NCBI GenBank assembly: GCA_947452065.1
Contig: CANGBB010000004.1
Location: 124,001 to 188,000 of the forward strand
DNA: 64,000 nucleotides
Direction: 5' to 3'
Origin: Gammaproteobacteria bacterium
GTDB taxonomy: Bacteria; Pseudomonadota; Gammaproteobacteria; Steroidobacterales; Steroidobacteraceae
Shown piece after piece: positions 53,666-62,054 of this stretch. The first letter of the stretch is position 1. The number at the start of each line of letters is the position of its first letter. The position numbers and the translations under genes were made by a program. Below the pieces are notes generated by a model that was given only the letters and a program-made list of their open reading frames with translations, made no database searches and had not been told where the DNA came from.

Positions 53666-54280
53666 ATGCGTGTCCTGAAACTCATGTCACTGACCTTCGC
53701 CGCGCTCTTGCTCGGTGGCTGCGGCTACAACACCATTCAGACGCAGGACGAGGCCGTTAAGGCCGGCTGGTCCGAGGTCCTGAACCAGTATCAGCGTCGC
53801 GCCGATCTGGTCCCGAATCTGGTCAATGTCGTCAAGGGTTATGCCGATCAGGAAAAGGCCGTGCTGCTCGGCGTCACCGAGGCGCGCGCCAAGGTGGGCA
53901 CCATTCAGGCAACGCCCGCGCTGATCAACGACGAAGCGGCGTTCAAGAAGTTCCAGTCCGCTCAGGGCGAGCTCAGCAGCGCGCTCAAGAGCCTGCTCGC
54001 AGTGAGCGAGAATTATCCCAACCTCAAATCCGACCAGAACTTCCGCGACCTGCAGGCGCAGCTGGAAGGTACGGAGAATCGGATCACTGTGGCGCGTAAC
54101 CGCTACATCGCCAGCGTGCAGGAATACAACACCACGATCCGCAAGTTTCCCGTCAACCTGACGGCGATGGTGTTCAAGTACGCCACCAAGCCTAATTTTG
54201 CCGTGGAAAATGAGGCTGCACTGGCCAAGCCGCCGGTGGTCGATTTCGGCGCCACGCCCGCCACGCCGCCGGCCCGGTAG
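53666..54280 (+). CDS. lemA: LemA family lipoprotein
   Basis: 204 aa from ATG 53666. Lipobox LGGC with Cys19. The LemA core is plain: GCGYNTIQTQDEAVKAGWSEVLNQYQRRADLVPNLV is broken by short turns, then NRYIASVQEYNTTIRKFP. LemA is a helical, membrane-anchored protein of unsettled function. It leads two TPM-domain genes in an operon-like order often seen in proteobacteria. Confidence 0.93.
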   Translation: MRVLKLMSLTFAALLLGGCGYNTIQTQDEAVKAGWSEVLNQYQRRADLVPNLVNVVKGYADQEKAVLLGVTEARAKVGTIQATPALINDEAAFKKFQSAQGELSSALKSLLAVSENYPNLKSDQNFRDLQAQLEGTENRITVARNRYIASVQEYNTTIRKFPVNLTAMVFKYATKPNFAVENEAALAKPPVVDFGATPATPPAR

Positions 54281-54311
54281 CCGGTACGTCGGGACTGCAA
54301 CCGTAGTCAGC

Positions 54312-55199
54312 ATGCGACCCTTCAGCGCTTGGTTATTGTCTCTGGCGCTGACCCTCGGCGCGCTGGGTGCCAGTGCGCCGCTGCGCGCGCAGGGCCTTCT
54401 GCCGGTTCCCAAACTTGAAAGCCGCGTCACCGATCTGACTGGCACGCTCACGGCCGGTGAGCAGGCAGAGATCGACGCGCGGCTCGCAGCCTTCGAGGCC
54501 CGCAAGGGCGCGCAGCTCGCGGTTCTCATCGTGCCGACAACCGCTCCAGAGACCATCGAGCAGTTCGGCGTGCGTGTCGCGACGGAATGGAAACTGGGGC
54601 GTGCGAAGCCTGATGACGGCGCTTTGCTGCTTATTGCCAAGGAGGATCGCGCGCTGCGCATCGAAGTCGGCTACGGACTCGAAGGCGCACTGACCGATGC
54701 CACCAGCAAACGGATCATCGATGAGGTCATGGTGCCGCTGTTGCGGCAGGGCAGCTACGCCTCGGCAGTCGCCGCCGGTCTGGACCGAATGATGCGCGTT
54801 GTCGACGGCGAGCCGTTGCCACCACCCGACAGGGCTTGGAAGGGCACCGGCAATTGGCTTAATTTGCTGCCCTTTCTGATCATCGGATACCTCGTGCTGT
54901 CTTCGGTTCTCCGTGCCGTTTTCGGTCGCGTGCTGGGCGCCACGTTCAGCGGGCTGGCCGCCGGTGGTTTGCTGTGGGTGGTCAGTTCATTGCTTGGGCT
55001 GGCTGTAGTGGGCGCTGCGGCGGGCTTCCTAGTGGCACTGATCGCTGGTAGCTCAGGTGGCTGGCATTCGGGTCGCGGATCGGGCGGTTGGCCCGGTGGC
55101 TTTGGTGGCGGCAGCTTCGGCGGAGGCCGTTTCGGCGGCGGTGGCTTTGGTGGCGGTGGCGGTGGCTTTGGTGGCGGCGGCGCCTCAGGACGCTGGTAA
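54312..55199 (+). CDS. TPM-domain membrane protein with Gly-rich tail (YgcG-like)
   Basis: 295 aa from ATG 54312. Signal peptide to about residue 26 (LRAQG). TPM domain about residues 35-160 (VTDLTGTLTAGEQAEIDARL, GALLLIAKEDRALRIEVGYGLEGALTD). Two membrane segments about 185-240 are followed by a tail of GGGFGGG-type repeats ending GRW. The DNA for the tail is a run of GGN codons. Partner of LemA; the stop overlaps the next start (TAATG). Confidence 0.9.
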   Translation: MRPFSAWLLSLALTLGALGASAPLRAQGLLPVPKLESRVTDLTGTLTAGEQAEIDARLAAFEARKGAQLAVLIVPTTAPETIEQFGVRVATEWKLGRAKPDDGALLLIAKEDRALRIEVGYGLEGALTDATSKRIIDEVMVPLLRQGSYASAVAAGLDRMMRVVDGEPLPPPDRAWKGTGNWLNLLPFLIIGYLVLSSVLRAVFGRVLGATFSGLAAGGLLWVVSSLLGLAVVGAAAGFLVALIAGSSGGWHSGRGSGGWPGGFGGGSFGGGRFGGGGFGGGGGGFGGGGASGRW

Positions 55200-55696
55200 T
55201 GAGTTTGCAACGCTACTTCACTCACTGGTGGCAGGGGTTGCGCGGGGCCAAGGCGACGTTCCCGATCCCAGTTCGCGCAGCCATCGAACGCGAGATCGCA
55301 GCGGCCGAGAGACAGCATCAGGGCGAGATCTGCTTTGTGGTGGAGGCCGCGCTGGGTTTTTCAGCACTGTGGCGCGGTGACAGTGCCCGGCAACATGCTC
55401 TGCATACATTCGCCTCACTCGGTGTTTGGGATACCGAAGCCAATAACGGTGTGCTGGTCTATGTGCTGCTGGCCGACCGCGCTGTGGAGATCGTCGCTGA
55501 TCGTGGCATCGCCCGGCTGATTCCGCAGAGTGAGTGGCAGGCGCTGTGCGAACAGGTCCATCAGACCTTCCGCAAAAGTGATTTCGAGGGCGGTGCGATC
55601 CTGGCCGTGCGCGGTGTTGCGGCGTGTCTGGCGCGGCATTTTCCGCCCGCCGGCGCGCGCCCCAATGAGCTTCCCAATCAACCTATTCTGCTCTGA
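55199..55696 (+). CDS. Second TPM-domain protein, soluble
   Basis: 165 aa from ATG 55199, overlapping the previous stop by one base. TPM fold: AAIEREIAAAERQHQGEICFVVE, GVLVYVLLADRAVEIVADRGIARLI, and SDFEGGAILAVRGVAACLARHFP. No signal peptide or clear membrane segment, unlike its neighbour. LemA with two TPM proteins is a recurring trio; its role, perhaps in envelope or photosystem-like assembly, is not established. Confidence 0.88.
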   Translation: MSLQRYFTHWWQGLRGAKATFPIPVRAAIEREIAAAERQHQGEICFVVEAALGFSALWRGDSARQHALHTFASLGVWDTEANNGVLVYVLLADRAVEIVADRGIARLIPQSEWQALCEQVHQTFRKSDFEGGAILAVRGVAACLARHFPPAGARPNELPNQPILL

Positions 55697-55720
55697 CATC
55701 CTGCTCTAGAATGCCCCGCC

Positions 55721-56989
55721 ATGCGCAGGGAAGACCGCTGTGGCTTCGTTTTGCCGGCCGTTGTGAGCATTCTGCTCGCTGGCTGCTCCCTGTTGCACGA
55801 GGCGCCTAGGCCAGCACTTTCAAGCCCGCCGCCGCCATTGGTCGAGGTGCCGGTAGCGCCGCCGGTTCCGGAACTGCCCACGCCGCATGCCATGCACCGT
55901 TTCGTGCTCACCGATCCCAATGCCAGTGTCGTGGGCGCAGTACAGATCGTCATTGCCAGTCACGAAGACACGCTGCCGGACATCGCTCGTCGCTTCGACG
56001 TCGGGTACGAGGAGATCGTGCGCGCCAACCCCGGGGTCGATCCGTGGCTGCCGGGCGCGGGGCGTCGTATCGTCGTGCCCACACGCTTCGTTCTGCCAAG
56101 CGGACCGCACGAAGGGGTGGTGGTCAATCTGCCGGCGTTGCGCCTGTTCTATTTTCCGCGGCCCGCCAAGGGTGAGCCGCAGATCGTTTACACCCACCCG
56201 ATCGGCATCGGCAAGGTGGGCTGGAAAACCCCGGAAGGGGTCACCAAGATCATTAGCCGGGCAAAAAATCCCGTCTGGCGACCGTCGGCTGCAGTGCGCA
56301 AGGAGCACGCCGACAACGGCGATCCGATCCCAGCGGTCGTGCCGCCGGGGCCCGACAATCCGCTCGGCAAGTACAAGTTCACGCTCGGCTGGCCGAGTTA
56401 TCTGATCCATGGAACCAACAAACCCTACGGGGTAGGGCTGCGCAGCAGTCACGGCTGCATCCGCCTGTACCCGGAAGATATCGAGTACTTGTTCAACAAT
56501 GTCCCGGTTGGCACTCCCGTGCGAGTGGTCAATCAACCCTTCCTGTTCGCTTGGCATGACGGTCAGCTGCTGTTGCAGGCTTACACGGTGCTGGAGGACG
56601 ATCCGCGGCACTGGGCCAAGGCAGATCGCGCCACGTTGTCACGCTCCATGGCGCCGGCATTGCAGCAATTGCTCAAGGCTCAATCCATTGCTGTGAACTG
56701 GGACGCGGTTGCAGCACTGACGCGTCAGCCGCGAGGGTTGCCGGTACGAGTCGACGCAGCGGCCAAAGGCGCACTCACCACGATCGAAGGGGTGATTGCC
56801 GCAGCGCCGCTGGTGCAGAACCAGCTTCCGGGCGGTTCCAACTGGGATGGGAGCGGTGATGTCGAGCGTGACGAAGCGAGTTACCAACAGGTGCTGCGCG
56901 AGGCTGAACGGCCACTGATTCCCACGCCGCCGATGCCTGCCAAGAGCACGTCGATCATCCCGGGCATGCCCGCGGGTGACCGTGGCTGA
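55721..56989 (+). CDS. L,D-transpeptidase lipoprotein with LysM domain
   Basis: 422 aa. Lipobox LAGC with Cys22, a Pro-rich linker, a LysM-like segment about residues 75-112 (ASHEDTLPDIARRFDVGYEEIVRANPG) and a YkuD domain with catalytic Cys246 in SSHGCIRL and the upstream YLIHGTN. An Ala-rich extension follows to the end. Members crosslink peptidoglycan or attach lipoprotein. Overlaps the sheath-like gene by 14 bases. Confidence 0.92.
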   Translation: MRREDRCGFVLPAVVSILLAGCSLLHEAPRPALSSPPPPLVEVPVAPPVPELPTPHAMHRFVLTDPNASVVGAVQIVIASHEDTLPDIARRFDVGYEEIVRANPGVDPWLPGAGRRIVVPTRFVLPSGPHEGVVVNLPALRLFYFPRPAKGEPQIVYTHPIGIGKVGWKTPEGVTKIISRAKNPVWRPSAAVRKEHADNGDPIPAVVPPGPDNPLGKYKFTLGWPSYLIHGTNKPYGVGLRSSHGCIRLYPEDIEYLFNNVPVGTPVRVVNQPFLFAWHDGQLLLQAYTVLEDDPRHWAKADRATLSRSMAPALQQLLKAQSIAVNWDAVAALTRQPRGLPVRVDAAAKGALTTIEGVIAAAPLVQNQLPGGSNWDGSGDVERDEASYQQVLREAERPLIPTPPMPAKSTSIIPGMPAGDRG

Positions 56990-58607
56990 AGCAGCAACAA
57001 TCCGCCCGTGGTTCGGCGCGATGCAGGCAGCTTCGGTGCCGGCGATCAACCCCGCTGCAACCGCCGTCACTGCATTCGTGGGGCGCACGTTGCGCGGGCC
57101 GCTGGATCGTCCCGTCAAGGTCGATAGCTTCGCCGACTTTCAGCGTCACTTCGGTGGACTCTGGCAACCCTCGATGCTCAGCTATGCGGTGGCGCAGTTT
57201 TTTGAACGCGGCGGGCGCAGTGCGCTGATCGTGCGTGTGGCCAATGGTGCGCGTTCCGTGTCCGTGACGCTGCCCGGGCCCGCCGGGCCGCTGCGGCTGC
57301 GCGGTCTGAACCCTGGTACCCGCGAATGCCTGCGCGCTGCCGTCGATTACGACGGAATACCTGAAGGCGATGACGAGCAGTTCAATCTGGTCTTGCAACG
57401 ATTAGAGCAGCCGGGCACCGAGCTGATCGAAGACCAAGAGATCTTTCCCCGGATCTCGGTGCGCAGCGACGCTGAGCGTTCTGTGATCGAGGCGCTTGGT
57501 AAGTCACGACTGGTGCGTCTTGAGGGACCGCTCCCGGCGGCACGTCCGGCGGAGACTGCCCGCCACGACGCCGCGCCTGGGACCGTCTACATCGCTTCAG
57601 CTGCGGATGGCGATGATGGCGGCGAGATCAGCGACTATGACGTGATCGGTTCTGACGAACAGGGGACCGGTCTGGCAGCACTGATCGGCTGCGCAGAGCG
57701 TTTCGGCCTGTTGTGTATTCCCCCGCTGGCCCGCGAGCGAGATGTGGGCCTCGTCGCCTGGCTGGTGGCCGCGCGTCTCTGCCGCGACCGACAGGCGCTG
57801 TTGCTGGTTGATCCGCCGCGTGACTGGGACAGTGCGGATCAAGCGCTCGCATCGCTGCGCGACTGGCCCTTGAATAGCACCGACGCCTGTATGTTCTACC
57901 CGCGACTCACGCTGCCGGATCGGCTGCGTGGCCGCGCCGAAGTGTTTGCACCCTGCGGCACTGTGGCGGCCATGATTGCAGTCGCGGATGCGCGCACTCC
58001 GCCGTGGTACCAGGACAATTGGTCGATCGAACACATTCATTCACCTGCACAGTTGGCCGTGTCGGTCAGTGACTCGCAGCGCGAACGATTGGCCCGCATG
58101 GGTGTGAATACGCTGCGGACCGTACGCGGCGGCGCGACGCAACCGACTGAATTGCTTGCGCTCATGCCTGAGCGCACCGTGTACGATGAGATGCGTCGGT
58201 TGCCAGCGCGACGCCTGACCCAGTGCATTGTTGCCAGTGTCATGGACGGCACACGCTGGGCGCTGCTGGAGGCTCCAGATGCTACGCTCTGGCAGCGTTT
58301 GCGTGCGCAGGTTGAGGTATTTCTGGAGTCGTGTGCGCAACAGGGGGCGTGGCCGGATGATGGGAGCGGGGAGAGATATTTCGTGATTTGCGATGAGCAG
58401 CTCAACATGCCCGCCGCTCGCGGCCGCGCACTACAGGTGTTGTTCGGCTTTGCGCCACTGCAGGCATCCTCTTTCATTTCTTACCTGCTCACTCACACGG
58501 CCGATGCCACGACTGCGCGGCCAGTCAGCGTTAATCGCGGGCTCGCGCATCTGCGCCGCGCACCGGTTCAGCTCGGCGGCCAACTTTCGCAGGGATCGTT
58601 CACATGA
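56976..58607 (+). CDS. Orphan contractile-tail sheath-like protein
   Basis: 543 aa from GTG 56976 (GTG 56982 is also possible). Residues about 27-90 match the N-terminal signature of phage and extracellular-injection sheaths: AVTAFVGRTLRGPLDRP, FADFQRHFGGLW, MLSYAVAQFFERGGRSALIV. The C-terminal domain (about 430-543) has LWQRLRAQVEVFLESCAQQGAW, YFVICDEQLN and the final packing strand VLFGFAPLQASSFISYLL. Tube, baseplate, spike and ATPase genes are absent from all 64 kb. It overlaps an L,D-transpeptidase gene and is coupled to an alpha/beta hydrolase gene. Whether it still forms a sheath is unknown. Confidence 0.82.
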   Translation: MTVAEAATIRPWFGAMQAASVPAINPAATAVTAFVGRTLRGPLDRPVKVDSFADFQRHFGGLWQPSMLSYAVAQFFERGGRSALIVRVANGARSVSVTLPGPAGPLRLRGLNPGTRECLRAAVDYDGIPEGDDEQFNLVLQRLEQPGTELIEDQEIFPRISVRSDAERSVIEALGKSRLVRLEGPLPAARPAETARHDAAPGTVYIASAADGDDGGEISDYDVIGSDEQGTGLAALIGCAERFGLLCIPPLARERDVGLVAWLVAARLCRDRQALLLVDPPRDWDSADQALASLRDWPLNSTDACMFYPRLTLPDRLRGRAEVFAPCGTVAAMIAVADARTPPWYQDNWSIEHIHSPAQLAVSVSDSQRERLARMGVNTLRTVRGGATQPTELLALMPERTVYDEMRRLPARRLTQCIVASVMDGTRWALLEAPDATLWQRLRAQVEVFLESCAQQGAWPDDGSGERYFVICDEQLNMPAARGRALQVLFGFAPLQASSFISYLLTHTADATTARPVSVNRGLAHLRRAPVQLGGQLSQGSFT

Positions 58608-59125
58608 GTCAGGGATGGGTGGTTTTCTCACACGGCAAGGACAGCGAGCCCTGGGGCATCAAGATCCGGACGCTGGCCGAGACGGCGCGTAGCGAAGGCT
58701 ACGGTGTCGAATCGGTGGATTATCGCGGCATCGACTCGCCTGAGGCGCGCGCAGCCAAGTTGATCGACACCTGCAAGAGCCTGCGCGGCGATCTGGTGTT
58801 GGTGGGTTCTAGTCTGGGTGGCTATGTGTCGTTGTCAGCCGCTCCGGCGCTGCATGCCTGCGGTGTGTTCCTGATGGCCCCGGCGATCACCATGCCCGGA
58901 CTGGCGCCGCTGCGCACCGGCGGATGCGACTGTCCGGTGACCATCGTGCACGGCCTGCAGGACGAGGTCGTGCCGGTGGATCACAGCATTGCTTACGCCC
59001 GCCAATACGAAGTCATCCTGCATCTGCTTCACGACGACCACCGTCTGCATCGCAGCCTGCCGTTCATCCGCACACTGTTCGAATACTTCCTCGTCCAGCT
59101 CGATATGCCGCGGGTCTGGAGCTAG
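58604..59125 (+). CDS. Small alpha/beta hydrolase
   Basis: 173 aa. ATG overlaps the sheath-like gene stop (ATGA). The nucleophile elbow is GSSLGG with Ser70. The later VHGLQDEVVPVDHS and HDDHRLHRSL supply the likely acid and His. No signal peptide. The nearest families are YqiA/DUF-type esterases; the substrate is unknown. The tight coupling to the sheath-like gene is the main clue to function. Confidence 0.82.
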   Translation: MSQGWVVFSHGKDSEPWGIKIRTLAETARSEGYGVESVDYRGIDSPEARAAKLIDTCKSLRGDLVLVGSSLGGYVSLSAAPALHACGVFLMAPAITMPGLAPLRTGGCDCPVTIVHGLQDEVVPVDHSIAYARQYEVILHLLHDDHRLHRSLPFIRTLFEYFLVQLDMPRVWS

Positions 59126-59145
59126 GTGGATCACCGGATACACGC

Positions 59146-61590
59146 ATGAGTCAGTTGACTGGACGAATCTGGGCGCTGCTGACACGCGCCACTTACCAGC
59201 CTGAGGGCATCGCCGCGCAGCTGGAAGAGCCGGGGCCCACGGTCTGCTATGTGTTCGATACGGCCAGCGACATCGACACCGCAGTGGTGCGAAGGGTCTG
59301 TCGCGATGCGCGTCTGCCGGGCATTCATCGCCGCCTGCCAACGCCGGGGTTGCGTGACGTGCGCGCCAGCTTTGCGCTGCAGCGCTACGCGGGCCTATGG
59401 ACTTCGCGGCTTGATCGACGCACGCCGCTGGCGCTGCAGCAGATCGTTGCTGCGGCTCAGGACAATCCTGACTTCGATCTGCGACTGGTGCCGGTCGCGG
59501 TGTATTGGGGGCGGGCGCCGCAAAAGGAGCGCTCGCTGATTCGTCTGGCGCTGGCCGATGACTGGCTGATCGCAAGCCGTCTGCGACGACTGTTCCGGGT
59601 GCTGGTCAACGGCCGCCGCGTGCTAGTGCAGTTTGGCGCGCCGGTGTCGCTGCGCACCCTGCTCGGCGAACAGGCCGATCCGGCAGTCCGTGCCCGGCGC
59701 GTCAGTCGTCAGCTCTCCAATCAGCTGGCGCGGATGCGCGCGGTCCGCATCGGGCCTGACCTGTCGCACCGCCGGACGCTGCTCACTGAAGTACTGCGCA
59801 CCCGCGCGGTGCGCGCCGCAGCGGCGCAAAGGGTCCGTGACGACGGACGCACAACTCGCCGGGCCGCGCTGCTGGAAGCGCGCGCCTACGGTGAAGAGAT
59901 CGCCGCCAACTATTCGCACTCGTTCGTGTCGTTTGCCTCGGTACTGCTGTCGCGTCTGTGGAATCGTTTCTATGACGGTATCGATGTGGGCCACATCGAG
60001 ACACTCGCACAAGTCGCGGACGGCAACGAAATCGTCTATGTGCCCTGTCATCGCAGCACCATCGACGATCTGCTGCTCGGGTATGCCATCTATCAGCGAG
60101 GCTACGCAGTCCCGCACATCGCCGCCGGGGTCAACCTGGATCTGCCCGTGCTGGGGCGCATGCTGCGCAAGGGTGGGGCATTCTTCATCCGCCGTTCTTT
60201 CCGCGGCAATGCACTCTATGCTGCAGTGATGCACCAGTATCTGGGTGCCATCATGGCGCGCGGCCATTCGCTGGAATACTTCATTGAGGGCGGTCGCAGC
60301 CGTACCGGCCGCATGCTTGAGCCCAAGACCGGCATGCTGTCCATGACAGTGATGAGCTATCTGCGCACGCCGCGCCGGCCAGTGGTGTTCGTACCGGTTT
60401 ATTTCGGCTATGAGCGGATATTCGAGGGGCCGAGTTACATCGGTGAACTCTCGGGCAAGCCAAAGGAGAAGGAGACGCTCTGGGGGTTTCTGACGAGTGT
60501 GCGGCAGTTCTTCCGCGAACGCTTTGGTCGCGTGCATGTGAACTTCGGCGAGCCGGTGTATCTGTCTCCGCTTCTGGATCAGGCTGCTCCCGATTGGCGC
60601 CAGGCCCCGCCGGGCGATGGTGAGCGACCGCGCTGGGTGGCGCGACTGGTGCAGGATCTGGCCGAACAGATTCAGCGCAACATCAACGCCGCGGCAGCGG
60701 TCACGCCGGTCAATCTGCTGGCGCTCGCGCTGCTGGCTACACCGCGTCAGGTGATGTTGGTATCCGATCTCGAACGTCACATCGGTCTGCTACTTGCGCT
60801 GCTGCGCGCTCTGCCTTACCACCCGCGTGTGACTCTCACTGACATGACTCCGGAGCAGATCATCGCCTACGGCGAATCGCTCAAGATCATCAGTCTCGAG
60901 CAGCACCGTTCGGGGCGTTTCGCGCGGATGAGCGCCGATAGTGCCGTGCTCTCAGCCTACTATCGCAACAACGTTCTGCATCTGGTCTCGCTGCCATCAA
61001 TGATCGCCTGCTGCTTCATTGGAAATCCGCGCATGGCCACGGGCGATATTGAGCGGCTGGCGTCGCGAATTTATCCCTACATCGCCGCAGAGCTCTGCCT
61101 GCGCTGGCACGAGGATGAGGTGGGTACGCTGGTCAGGCAGACGCTGGCAGCGATGGCGCAGCTCGGGCTGCTGACTCACGATGCAGCGCTGGACCAGTGG
61201 CAGAGACCTGAGCCGAATTCGGCGGCCGCGTCGCAGCTGTCTCAGTTGTCAGGTAGCACTCTCATGACCATCGAGCGCTACTACCTTGCGATCGCGCTGC
61301 TGATACGCGCCGGCAGCGATGCGATTGACCGGCGCACGTTGGAAGAGCGCTGTCAGCTGATGGCCCAGCGCATGTCACTGCTGTATGGCCTGCACTCGCC
61401 CGAATTCTTCGATCGTTCGCTGTTTGCGGGATTCATCGATCTGCTGCGGAAGCGCGGTGTCATTCAGGCCGACGAGCAGGGCAGGTTGCGGTTCGATGAA
61501 GTGCTGCTGCGTGTCGCGCGCGATGCAGAGCTCGTGCTCTCCGAGCAGATCCGCCACAGCATCCTGCAGGTGACCCACAGCGACGCGTGA
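59146..61590 (+). CDS. plsB: Glycerol-3-phosphate 1-O-acyltransferase PlsB
   Basis: 814 aa (E. coli 807). The acyltransferase HX4D motif is HRSTID at 302-307; then IEGGRSRTGRML and VVFVPVYFGYERI give motifs III and IV. It makes lysophosphatidate, the first step of phospholipid synthesis, at the inner membrane. ATG 59146 is preferred to the frame at 58924, which overlaps the hydrolase. Confidence 0.95.
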   Translation: MSQLTGRIWALLTRATYQPEGIAAQLEEPGPTVCYVFDTASDIDTAVVRRVCRDARLPGIHRRLPTPGLRDVRASFALQRYAGLWTSRLDRRTPLALQQIVAAAQDNPDFDLRLVPVAVYWGRAPQKERSLIRLALADDWLIASRLRRLFRVLVNGRRVLVQFGAPVSLRTLLGEQADPAVRARRVSRQLSNQLARMRAVRIGPDLSHRRTLLTEVLRTRAVRAAAAQRVRDDGRTTRRAALLEARAYGEEIAANYSHSFVSFASVLLSRLWNRFYDGIDVGHIETLAQVADGNEIVYVPCHRSTIDDLLLGYAIYQRGYAVPHIAAGVNLDLPVLGRMLRKGGAFFIRRSFRGNALYAAVMHQYLGAIMARGHSLEYFIEGGRSRTGRMLEPKTGMLSMTVMSYLRTPRRPVVFVPVYFGYERIFEGPSYIGELSGKPKEKETLWGFLTSVRQFFRERFGRVHVNFGEPVYLSPLLDQAAPDWRQAPPGDGERPRWVARLVQDLAEQIQRNINAAAAVTPVNLLALALLATPRQVMLVSDLERHIGLLLALLRALPYHPRVTLTDMTPEQIIAYGESLKIISLEQHRSGRFARMSADSAVLSAYYRNNVLHLVSLPSMIACCFIGNPRMATGDIERLASRIYPYIAAELCLRWHEDEVGTLVRQTLAAMAQLGLLTHDAALDQWQRPEPNSAAASQLSQLSGSTLMTIERYYLAIALLIRAGSDAIDRRTLEERCQLMAQRMSLLYGLHSPEFFDRSLFAGFIDLLRKRGVIQADEQGRLRFDEVLLRVARDAELVLSEQIRHSILQVTHSDA

Positions 61591-61637
61591 AGTGAGCAAC
61601 TGGCGATGCAGGGTGGCTCTGCGTCGATGAGCGCCTG

Positions 61638-62051
61638 TCAGTCGTCCACGCGCACACGCCCGCGCAGCTGCTTGTGCTGTTTGCGCTGAGTCTTGGTTTC
61701 GAGCCGTCGCACCTGCGATGCCCGTGTGGCGCGTGTGGGTCGGCGCTTCTTCGGCACGATGCGCGCCTGTGTAATCATTGCTTGCAGGCGTGCCATGGCT
61801 TCGCGGCGATTGCCTTCCTGAGTGCGCTGTGTACGCGCCACAATCAGGATCCAGCCGTCGGCATTCAGACGCTGTCCGGCGAGGGTGGCTAGCCTGGCTT
61901 TGGTGTCGGCATCCAGACAGGCGGTACCGGCAAGGTTGAAGCGCAGCTGCGCAGCCGTGGCCACTTTGTTGACGTTCTGTCCGCCGGGTCCGGCGGCACG
62001 CACAAAACTGATCTCCAGATCGCGCGCGGGTATCGGCGGCGCGTGGGTCAT
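61638..62051 (-). CDS. arfB: Ribosome rescue factor ArfB (YaeJ)
   Basis: 137 aa. GGQ motif at residues 23-25 in AAGPGGQNVNKV, followed by ARTQRTQEGNRREAMARLQ and the basic C-terminal tail (TRASQVRRLETKTQRKQHKQLRGR) that enters the empty mRNA channel. It hydrolyses peptidyl-tRNA on stalled ribosomes. Just downstream of the MscS channel gene on the same strand, with only 3 bases between. Confidence 0.95.
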   Translation of the reverse strand: MTHAPPIPARDLEISFVRAAGPGGQNVNKVATAAQLRFNLAGTACLDADTKARLATLAGQRLNADGWILIVARTQRTQEGNRREAMARLQAMITQARIVPKKRRPTRATRASQVRRLETKTQRKQHKQLRGRVRVDD

Positions 62052-62054
62052 CGT

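Noticed and set aside
53687-54661. A 324-codon minus-strand frame opposite lemA and the first TPM gene
   Set aside because: It spans two real genes with clear signal sequences and has no domain of its own.
56976-59125. A prophage or complete injection system around the sheath-like gene
   Set aside because: No other tail, capsid, lysis or integrase gene is present; neighbours are ordinary envelope and lipid genes.
59623-60780. A 385-codon minus-strand frame opposite plsB
   Set aside because: Shadow of plsB, whose catalytic motifs lie in the opposite strand at the same place.
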